Of a stretch of 64,000 nt of DNA, positions 57,801-64,000 are shown in pieces. The DNA is taken from NCBI GenBank assembly GCA_016350165.1, contig CP066225.1, forward strand, positions 1,550,001-1,614,000, given 5' to 3'. A model generated the notes under the pieces. The model did not search any database. It saw nothing but the letters and a program-made list of their open reading frames with translations, and was not told the DNA's origin. Source of the DNA: Planctomycetota bacterium (GTDB lineage: Bacteria > Planctomycetota > Phycisphaerae > Phycisphaerales > Phycisphaeraceae). Made by a program: the position numbers and the translations under genes. The stretch's first letter is position 1; each line of letters starts with the position of its first letter.

Positions 57801-59397
57801 TGAAACAAGAGTCGCCAGCCGTGAACTCGCTGACTTGCTATTCTCAAGAGGCCAGTACCCACAAGCTGCTGAAATCTACAAGGCTATTTCTGAAGGCAAG
57901 CCCGATGATGTCAGAGTTGCACTTCGCTTGGCTGAAACCTACATCAAGAGCAATAACTTCGATAAAGCTTCTGAAGTACTTTCAAAAGCGGATCCAGACA
58001 AACTTGAAGTCGGCGTATCTGAAAGTCTCAACCTTCAAGCAATTATTCTTCTCAACCAGAATAAATCTGAAGAAGCAATCCGCCTCATGACACAAGCGAT
58101 AAGAAACGACCGCGAAAACGGCCGCCTTCACTATCAACTCGCAAGAATGCTCAGCACACTCCCTGATCGCACTTCAGATGCAATCAAGTCATACAACAAT
58201 GCGATTCAATACGCACCAAACTTAATGATCGCACGCCGCGAATTGGCAGCATTGCAGCAAAGACGTGGCCGTCCAGACGAAGCTATTCGTGAACTGCAAA
58301 ATCTCTTATCAATCAATCCAAAAGATGCTTCTGCAAGACGTCAGTTACTCGTAGTTCTACGTGATGAAAAGAAAATTCTCGAGGCAAAGACCGTTGCACA
58401 GGAAGCGATCGAACTCACTCCTGAAGACCCACGTTGGTATTCAATGCTCGGCGACTTGGAAGCAGTCAACGGCAATTATAAAGCTGCTGTTGAAGCCAAA
58501 ATGGTCTCATTTGACCTAGCACCAAGCGATCAAGCTATGACACGTATTGGCGAACTGCTTTTCCAAGCGAATCGTCCAGACAAACTCATCGAAATCTATG
58601 ACTCGAACAACGAATACTCAACCAACATCCTTGCCAAAGCACATCGTGGCCGCGCATTGGTACTTCTCAATGATGCCGAGTCAGGCACCAAACTTCTCGA
58701 TCAGGCTTTCGATGATTGCCAAAACTTCGGCCAACTCATGGCTATCAGCGCACAAGTAAAAGCAGCACTCGGCCAAGAGTATCTCTTCCAAAAACTCACA
58801 AACCAAGATAATGCTGAAAAAGCTGCTTGGGGCCAGATCATCATTGGTGAAACTCTCCTTAGCCAAAGAGATTTCGATCAAGCTATCGAGCTCTCAAATA
58901 GCGTCCTGCCACTTGTCACAGACGCTCTCAAGCTTCGCGCACTACGTACTATTGCGACAGCTCACTACATGAAGGAAGATTTCACCGCCTCTAAAAACGC
59001 TTATGAAACAATTTTAGAGGCATATCCTGATGATCTTGGTACACTAAACAACCTCGCCTACCTACTAGCTGACGACCTCAAAACCCCTGAACCCGCACTG
59101 CCTCTCGCCAAACGTGCATACGAATTGGCACCACAAAACGAACAAATCCTTGATACCTATGGCTGGGTATTGTTCTCCGCAGGTCAGCACGAAGAAGCCA
59201 AATCGATTCTCGAGAAGAGTGTCGCAATCAAGCCGATTGCTCCAGGCTATTTACACTTGGGCATGGCTTACAAAGAACTCGGCCGCTTGAACGATGCAAT
59301 AAACACATTAAATCAAGCTGTTGAATTCGCAAATAAAAATGGTTCCGAAGAAATCGCTCAGGAAGCCAATGAGCTCCTGAAACAATTGGGTCAGTAA
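54853..59397 (+). CDS. large TPR-repeat protein of the exosortase/exopolysaccharide locus
   Basis: 1514 residues from the ATG at 54853, chosen for AGAGGAG at good spacing and because it places the membrane helix (about 12-30) at the N terminus; an upstream ATG at 54799 lacks this. The remainder is a long run of tetratricopeptide-type helix pairs (for example LNEAESAFKKAVQQKPDNVN and VYLQLNRGADALNQI). TPR proteins such as PrsT accompany PEP-CTERM/EPS clusters; this one is longer and is membrane-anchored by a helix rather than a lipobox. It probably organises the synthesis/export complex in the periplasm. Confidence 0.87.
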   Translation: MAGRVNTKFVFMLSAIIIFMVLALAGVYYKTVLKSASNLAAKGDQLVEENQLFLALKEYGKAVHKEPTNKEYIEKYIALFPKLQIDLTADARLYLNQERSFKKQLAEITHDTTEKQIDYYELLFSYSNLYNSATAANILFTETDEWLNSVPDDIVAIKYRGIAQTMQFNLNTPERDRIQALEDLTAAAKAFPEDADIPYFLSSLKLFECSLLDSDQGNRELAAQYRHEAQQYTDQLHDLAGDNPKHLIRYANQIINPNFIPRISAMANQSTIDAANKLYAERIEMAKPVIANLVEKANANQIISQYDLIKITNLLRRTHPETVKVDDRQIPQGIVTSVQLLESALASKPNNIMILHELGNLYRMQGQIDSSLPFFEKAMNLPNINTAMNFLRDQRYQLNAAKNVAELLIAKSASAKDESEKDKVFASVEKTIDYINKRADSPSLGEILKAKLLYAQNKFEEATPLLEKAYKQTRNTDPQLMQMTAEARLKQNNWGAAIQIYEDYLTVRPTDTRIALKLASLYTTHKQSEKARPIINKLLEIDNTNRTFLLLHATVLAYENQIDKAIEIYKSLDPEKTPAFYDMLTQLYLAKKDTASARESAYKYFEAEPTNLNALQKALSLTDTQDEKNLLIQIAKDAGAEERTLNLIADKQQGKLENLDPTQLASRINEGVDDPFTKLINEIQVYARSNDLDSLRTAIAKAAELEPKHPDVLKLQFNIAITDKKYDAAEQLLPDIIEQNIDKAQGNTYRARLATAKGEFELAEAAYDRALATVEVNSDLWVKYGQVLVYNKKLNEAESAFKKAVQQKPDNVNAHRGLATVYLQLNRGADALNQIKTARRYAPRSVDILNIYLQLEQQFGNKETATEIREKIATANPTDITNRRALAGLYAEQERFNDAIELAHQLIKDEGENRTNISILAGVYALSGKPDQGETAIRQYIAGLIDKDTIADHLVLARYLTQQNGNIQATLAAYQNAIDIEDAETRVASRELADLLFSRGQYPQAAEIYKAISEGKPDDVRVALRLAETYIKSNNFDKASEVLSKADPDKLEVGVSESLNLQAIILLNQNKSEEAIRLMTQAIRNDRENGRLHYQLARMLSTLPDRTSDAIKSYNNAIQYAPNLMIARRELAALQQRRGRPDEAIRELQNLLSINPKDASARRQLLVVLRDEKKILEAKTVAQEAIELTPEDPRWYSMLGDLEAVNGNYKAAVEAKMVSFDLAPSDQAMTRIGELLFQANRPDKLIEIYDSNNEYSTNILAKAHRGRALVLLNDAESGTKLLDQAFDDCQNFGQLMAISAQVKAALGQEYLFQKLTNQDNAEKAAWGQIIIGETLLSQRDFDQAIELSNSVLPLVTDALKLRALRTIATAHYMKEDFTASKNAYETILEAYPDDLGTLNNLAYLLADDLKTPEPALPLAKRAYELAPQNEQILDTYGWVLFSAGQHEEAKSILEKSVAIKPIAPGYLHLGMAYKELGRLNDAINTLNQAVEFANKNGSEEIAQEANELLKQLGQ

Positions 59398-59450
59398 ATA
59401 ACCGAAATAACTGCAACTTTTGCAATATATAAACTTATCGCTGAGGGCTT

Positions 59451-61682
59451 ATGGGAATGAATGCTGTGATAAACAACAATAGCTCTAACGTTCCAACCAA
59501 TGCGGCTAATCCGCTTGGCAACAAATTCAAACCGGTCGATCCTGTTAAACTTCTTAGACAGTATCTCTGGCTACTGATCCCCGTGTGCTTATTAAGCCCA
59601 ATCATTGGTGGCGGGGTGTGGTTCACATGGATGACGGTGAAGCCAAAATGGACGAGCCAGCAAATGTTTGAAGTACAAGCTGGTGGTGGTGATGTACGTG
59701 ATACAAACATCAACCCGTTCACTGGTAGCCAAATAAATATCGTCGAAGCTTACATGAAAACGCAAGCAATGCGTATGAAGTCTGAGCAAATTTTCTCTAG
59801 TGCTCTAAATTCGCGTGATATCAAACAAACGAAATGGTATCAAAGCTTCAATGAAAATCGGCCAAAAATGATTGAATCATTGGAGGAAGATGTCATCAAC
59901 GCTTTTGTACCGCGTGATTCACTCTATATCGCAATGTTAGCCAATACAAAAGATAAAGATGACAGCCGCATTATTCTTGCAGCGGTTCGAGATGCATACC
60001 TTCGTAGTATTAGATCAAGTAATGAAAATAATCAACTTGAATCCGAAGCTGCATTTGTTGAAGAACTTAAGCTAGCTAACCAAACTATCGACAGGCTCAA
60101 CAAAAACATTAAAGCATATGCTATTGACGAAAGCCTCGTTATTAAGCGTCAATCTACTGCTGACCTAGAAATTAAAAATTATACAGAGCAAATCGTACAG
60201 CTTGAATCTGGCTTAGCCATGATGAAAAAGAGCTACGACTTGCTGATCTCTCAGCAATTAACTGGTGATTATTCACCTGAAGATAAATCGACTGTTGAAC
60301 AAGATCCGCTTATCTTAGGCCTTACGCAGCAAGCTAATTATCTTGAAAGTGATCTTAAAGCTCACTTGCAAATGTACCCCAAAAACCATCAAACCTCACG
60401 CTATAAGCAACATCAATACGACGAGATGCTCGCTAAATTGAACATTGAGCGTGATCAAAAACTACGCGAACTCCAAGATGCATCTATCTCAGCAACTTCC
60501 AATCAGATAGAAACCCTGCAAAATCAATTGGCTGAGTTACGTCCTATGCTTGAAGCAGCCGAGAAAAAGCTAGCTGACCTCAGTGCAAATATTCAGATTT
60601 ACGAGAATTTGCTCACAGAACGTGACACCGAAAATGCAAACAAAGAACTGACCAAGCAAGCTCTCAGTAATCTTCGCCTTGCCAAGAGCCGCAAAGACTT
60701 GAATCGAATTGATGCTGTTGGCGACGTAACTGAGCCAGAAATGACGTCACCTAAATTACTGGTCGTCGTTCCGGGCGTTACTTTCTTACTTGTAGGCCTC
60801 ACAGTTGGTCTAATCTTCCTCAAAGAAATGCTCGATCAGCATGTCAAGAGCCCAGGCGACGTTAAGCTTATTGCCAACGCTGAACTCCTAAGCGTCATTC
60901 CAAACTCAACTGAAGACAAGAAAAGCAATGCAGCGGTTGAACGTATCGTTTCCACACAACCTACCAGCCTTCTCGCTGAAAGCTATCGTCAGACACGCAC
61001 AAATATTCTCCGCAAAATGGAACGCAGCGGCTACAAATCACTGATGATCGTAGCAACTCAGCCCGGTAGTGGAGCTTCAGTCAATACGCACAACATTGCT
61101 TGCAGCCTCAGCGCCAACGGTAAAAACGTCGTCATTCTAGACGCCAACATCCGTAAAGCTTCACAGCACATTCTTTGCGATACAAACTGTGATCTTGGCT
61201 GGACAGATATCCTCACCGGTCACGCAGACATTTCAACTGCGATCGTAGATGGCCAAGCTGGCGATCCAAGTCTTCTCGCTCTTGGTTCAGGCAACATCAA
61301 ACCTGAAATGCTCGAAAGCAAAGCTTTCCGTAAACTGATCACAGACCTTGAAGCTCGTTATGACTACGTCATCATCGATGCTCCACCACTACTCCTGACT
61401 TCTGAAAGTCAGATCCTTTGTAAGTACGTGGATGCTGTTGCAATCGTTGTGCATGCTTCACAGGATAAACGTGGCATGGTTGAACGCCTACAAAACAAAG
61501 TACGTGGCAATCGTGCAGAATTGCTTGGCATCATCCTCAACGCTGTTGAATCAAGTGTCGGTGGCTACTTCAAGAAGAACTACGAAGCATTCCATCGCTA
61601 TAGCTCTGATTCTCAGACATCCAACGTTAGCCGTGCGGCTGCCGTTACAGCGATGCAGGATCAAACCGACAACAATGCCTAA
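59451..61682 (+). CDS. Wzz/BY-kinase-like chain-length protein with degenerate Walker A
   Basis: 743 residues. A first helix (about 42-62) and second helix (about 435-455) enclose a long coiled coil (about 190-420), the co-polymerase (Wzz/GumC) plan. A cytoplasmic BY-kinase-like domain follows. At its Walker A position, where the family reads PGEGKS, it reads PGSGAS, so Ala542 replaces the Lys. The Walker A' is DANIRKASQH; Walker B VIIDAPPLLL is kept. The C-terminal tail carries a few Tyr (GGYFKKNYEAFHRYS), as in tyrosine autokinases. It probably controls chain length but may not be a kinase. Confidence 0.86.
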   Translation: MGMNAVINNNSSNVPTNAANPLGNKFKPVDPVKLLRQYLWLLIPVCLLSPIIGGGVWFTWMTVKPKWTSQQMFEVQAGGGDVRDTNINPFTGSQINIVEAYMKTQAMRMKSEQIFSSALNSRDIKQTKWYQSFNENRPKMIESLEEDVINAFVPRDSLYIAMLANTKDKDDSRIILAAVRDAYLRSIRSSNENNQLESEAAFVEELKLANQTIDRLNKNIKAYAIDESLVIKRQSTADLEIKNYTEQIVQLESGLAMMKKSYDLLISQQLTGDYSPEDKSTVEQDPLILGLTQQANYLESDLKAHLQMYPKNHQTSRYKQHQYDEMLAKLNIERDQKLRELQDASISATSNQIETLQNQLAELRPMLEAAEKKLADLSANIQIYENLLTERDTENANKELTKQALSNLRLAKSRKDLNRIDAVGDVTEPEMTSPKLLVVVPGVTFLLVGLTVGLIFLKEMLDQHVKSPGDVKLIANAELLSVIPNSTEDKKSNAAVERIVSTQPTSLLAESYRQTRTNILRKMERSGYKSLMIVATQPGSGASVNTHNIACSLSANGKNVVILDANIRKASQHILCDTNCDLGWTDILTGHADISTAIVDGQAGDPSLLALGSGNIKPEMLESKAFRKLITDLEARYDYVIIDAPPLLLTSESQILCKYVDAVAIVVHASQDKRGMVERLQNKVRGNRAELLGIILNAVESSVGGYFKKNYEAFHRYSSDSQTSNVSRAAAVTAMQDQTDNNA

Positions 61683-61732
61683 TTTAGGCTGATATCTTCG
61701 ACATTATTCAGTACTCATGATCGAGGTGTTTA

Positions 61733-62719
61733 GTGAGTTGTAAAACAATCATTACTGGCGGTGCAGGATTCATCGGTTCGCACCTGACCGAGCGACTTAA
61801 AGCTCAAGGTCGCAACCTGATCCTCATCGACAACTTGTCGACAGGCAGACGCTCAAACGTCGAAGCACTGCTTGATGACAAGTGCAAGCTCATCGTTCAG
61901 GATGTTAGCGAAGCCTTCAAAGACGAATCCATCATGGATAACGTCGAAGAAGTCTATCACCTCGCTGCATCCGTCGGTGTCAAGCGCGTTGTCGATGACC
62001 CCACTGGAATGATCCAAACCAATATTCACGATACCACCCTCGTTCTTGAAGCTGCTGCAAAAGCAAACGCTGCTGTACTCGTGACCTCATCCTCCGAAGT
62101 CTATGGCAAGTGCCCTATCCTTCCACTTCGTGAAGACATGGAACTTGTCTACGGCCCAACCACCGCTTCACGTTGGTCTTATGGCATGAGCAAAGCCATC
62201 GACGAACATCTCGCGATTGATCTCCACCGTAATCGTGGCCTCAAATCAGTCACCGTTCGTCTCTTCAACACCATCGGCCCACGCCAAGTCGGCATGTATG
62301 GCATGGTTGTTCCAAACTTTGTTCAGCGTGCAGTTCGCAAGCAAACCATCAACGTTTATGGTGATGGCAAACAAACTCGCGCTTTCTGCAACGTTCGCGA
62401 CATCACTCGCGCAATGACCGAACTCATGGCATCAAAAAAATGCTACGGCGAAGTCTACAACCTTGGCTCTACCGTCGAGATCACCATGAATGATCTCGCT
62501 GATATGGTCAACACAATTGCCGACAGCGATCAAGGCAAGCAGCACATTCCTTACGAAGAAATCTACGGCAAAAACTTTGAAGACCCAATGCATCGTCTAC
62601 CCGACACATCCAAAGTCGAAGACGCAATCAGCTTCAAACCTCAATACTCACTCGAAGACACGATCAAAGAGCTCGTCGCTCTTGAGCAGAAGTCTCTCGA
62701 GGAAGAACTCGTCAGCTAA
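61733..62719 (+). CDS. NAD-dependent sugar-nucleotide epimerase/dehydratase
   Basis: 328 residues with a GTG start and GAGG six bases before. Rossmann motif TGGAGFIGSHLTERL, DNLSTGR, HLAASVGVKRVVDDP, catalytic SSSEVYG and Tyr/Lys in YGMSKAIDEHL; later FNTIGPRQVGMYGMVVPNF and VYGDGKQTRAF(C)NVRD. This is an extended short-chain dehydrogenase acting on a nucleotide sugar (UDP-glucose epimerase, UDP-glucuronate decarboxylase or similar). The exact reaction cannot be fixed. It lies in the exopolysaccharide operon. Confidence 0.9.
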   Translation: MSCKTIITGGAGFIGSHLTERLKAQGRNLILIDNLSTGRRSNVEALLDDKCKLIVQDVSEAFKDESIMDNVEEVYHLAASVGVKRVVDDPTGMIQTNIHDTTLVLEAAAKANAAVLVTSSSEVYGKCPILPLREDMELVYGPTTASRWSYGMSKAIDEHLAIDLHRNRGLKSVTVRLFNTIGPRQVGMYGMVVPNFVQRAVRKQTINVYGDGKQTRAFCNVRDITRAMTELMASKKCYGEVYNLGSTVEITMNDLADMVNTIADSDQGKQHIPYEEIYGKNFEDPMHRLPDTSKVEDAISFKPQYSLEDTIKELVALEQKSLEEELVS

Positions 62720-62735
62720 CCACTAAGGACACAAC

Positions 62736-63992
62736 TTGAGCATAACAGCACTGGCACAATCCAACATCGACGGCGATACCACCATGAACATATTGGCTAC
62801 TCTCAAGCCATTCATGGGTGTGTTCTTCATCGCCTTCTTTGGTGCATTGATTGCCACCCCGCTCATGCGTTTACTCGCACTCAAGAACGGCATTGTCGAT
62901 TGGCCTGACTTACATCGCAAAAACCACATCGAGCCCATCGCCTATCTCGGCGGCATCGGCATCTTCTTCGGTTGGTTCGCAGGCGTTGCTTTCTGTTACA
63001 TCACTCAAGCTTCAGAAAACGCACACCTCGACCTCGGCATGCTCATTAGCATCATCCTTGGTGCACTCGCAATCACACTCACAGGTCTCTTCGACGACGT
63101 CTATGGCATCAGCCCACGCGTCAAAGTCGGTGGCCAACTCTTCGCCGCCGCTGCTCTCGCTCATCAAAAAATCGGTATCCACCTCGTCGAAAACACATGG
63201 GCCATCTTCGGCCTCCCCGACTTTACCGGTGCATACCACATTCAATACATCCTTGGAACAGCCGTCATCGCGATCTTCGTCGTCGGTGGCTGTAACGCTC
63301 TCAACCTCATCGACGGTCTCGACGGCCTCGCCGGTGGTGTCACCGCAATCTCTGCTGTAGGTTTCCTCATTCTTGCAGGTCTCTCCGCAAACGACGCCGT
63401 TGAATTCAGCCTCATCCTCGTCATGTGTCTCGCTATCATCGGCGCAACACTTGGCTACCTCCCATACAACTTCAACCCCGCATCCATATTCATGGGAGAC
63501 GCCGGCTCCCTCTTACTCGGCTTCCTCTGCATCTCCACAATCCTCCTCTTCTCAAAGACAGGCGACCAAGCTCTTAAGCTCGTCACTGCCTCACTCATCA
63601 TCTTCGCACTCCCCATCACAGACACATCACTCGCCATCTTCCGACGCAAGATGCGTGGCAAACCAATCATGTCTCCTGACAACGAGCACATGCACCACCT
63701 CTTCCGTCGTTCAGGCCTCTCTGTCAAAAAATCGGTCCTTGCAATGTACGCCATCGCCACAATGTTCGCCGTCATCGGCTGCGGCATGGTCTACCTCCAA
63801 TTCGCTTGGACTTACATGCTCGTCGTCGCAACACTCATCTACACATACATCCTCGTCATGTCCTACAAATACGGCCACAAGCTCGCTCTCCTCGACAAAA
63901 TGCGCAAAGAACAGGAAGCCGCAGAACAAGCTGCACAACCTATCCCTGCAACTGCTGAGTCTGCTTCCACTCCTGCCGAACCAGAAGTCTAA
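62736..63992 (+). CDS. polyprenol-phosphate N-acetylglucosaminyl-1-phosphate transferase (WecA/GT4 family)
   Basis: 418 residues with a TTG start supported by AAGGA at good spacing; an ATG at 62784 is an alternative that would drop 16 residues before the first helix. About ten membrane helices. MraY/WecA motifs: HIEPIAYLGG, GLFDDVYGISPRVK, NALNLIDGLDGLAGG, PASIFMGDAGSLLLGF and DNEHMHHLFRRSGLS. It starts glycan assembly by moving a sugar-1-phosphate onto undecaprenyl phosphate. Start lies 17 bases after the epimerase stop, so the two are co-transcribed. The window ends 8 bases past its stop; the locus probably continues. Confidence 0.9.
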   Translation: MSITALAQSNIDGDTTMNILATLKPFMGVFFIAFFGALIATPLMRLLALKNGIVDWPDLHRKNHIEPIAYLGGIGIFFGWFAGVAFCYITQASENAHLDLGMLISIILGALAITLTGLFDDVYGISPRVKVGGQLFAAAALAHQKIGIHLVENTWAIFGLPDFTGAYHIQYILGTAVIAIFVVGGCNALNLIDGLDGLAGGVTAISAVGFLILAGLSANDAVEFSLILVMCLAIIGATLGYLPYNFNPASIFMGDAGSLLLGFLCISTILLFSKTGDQALKLVTASLIIFALPITDTSLAIFRRKMRGKPIMSPDNEHMHHLFRRSGLSVKKSVLAMYAIATMFAVIGCGMVYLQFAWTYMLVVATLIYTYILVMSYKYGHKLALLDKMRKEQEAAEQAAQPIPATAESASTPAEPEV

Positions 63993-64000
63993 TCCTTCCC

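Overview
The window reads as chromosomal DNA of a planctomycete, most likely class Phycisphaerae. This is inference from gene content: several PEP-CTERM exported proteins, some with dockerin-like segments; an exosortase inside an exopolysaccharide locus; two membrane proteins with a CxxC...CPECG zinc ribbon; a fibro-slime protein; and type IV pilus-like genes with long odd minor pilins. No rRNA, tRNA, CRISPR array, transposase or integrase was recognised.

Layout. 1-7.6 kb: end of an HtpX-type protease, a DUF4396 protein, an outer-membrane barrel protein, a zinc-ribbon membrane protein, a TIGR01777 epimerase and murD. 7.6-12.4 kb (minus strand): a CvpA-like membrane protein and two adjacent PilT/GspE-type ATPases, one with its nucleotide-binding motifs destroyed. 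13-22.4 kb: two tandem paralogous giant surface proteins of 981 and 2006 residues. 22.6-25 kb: a second zinc-ribbon protein and an orphan hisF. 25-31.5 kb: a 1.5 kb gene-free stretch, three tandem PEP-CTERM paralogs, a GNAT acetyltransferase and an island of hairpins. 31.5-35.1 kb: two related secreted coiled-coil proteins on either side of an OPA-type MFS transporter. 35.7-38.7 kb: a non-catalytic ketosynthase, a four-helix-bundle protein and a catalytic ketosynthase. 38.9-40.7 kb: an SLC13/TrkA-C permease. 40.8-47.9 kb (minus): a fibro-slime protein and a five-gene pilus operon. 48-50.3 kb (minus): a PEP-CTERM protein and gpsA. 50.9 kb to the end: export porin, exosortase-EpsI, TPR protein, chain-length/BY-kinase protein, epimerase and polyprenol-phosphate sugar transferase.

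Functional themes. The exosortase at 52.7 kb could process all six PEP-CTERM proteins encoded here, coupling their sorting to the polysaccharide made by the same locus. The two giant repeat proteins would then be surface or matrix components. The pilus genes add a second surface apparatus.

Three proteins look like pseudo-enzymes: the membrane-tethered GspE-like ATPase (Walker A Lys to Ser, Walker B Glu to Arg), the first ketosynthase (Cys-His-His lost) and the BY-kinase-like protein (Walker A Lys to Ala). Base composition is strongly strand-asymmetric and changes sign along the window: plus strand C-rich at 1-7.6 kb, G-rich at about 24-40 kb, C-rich again after about 51 kb, whatever the gene direction.
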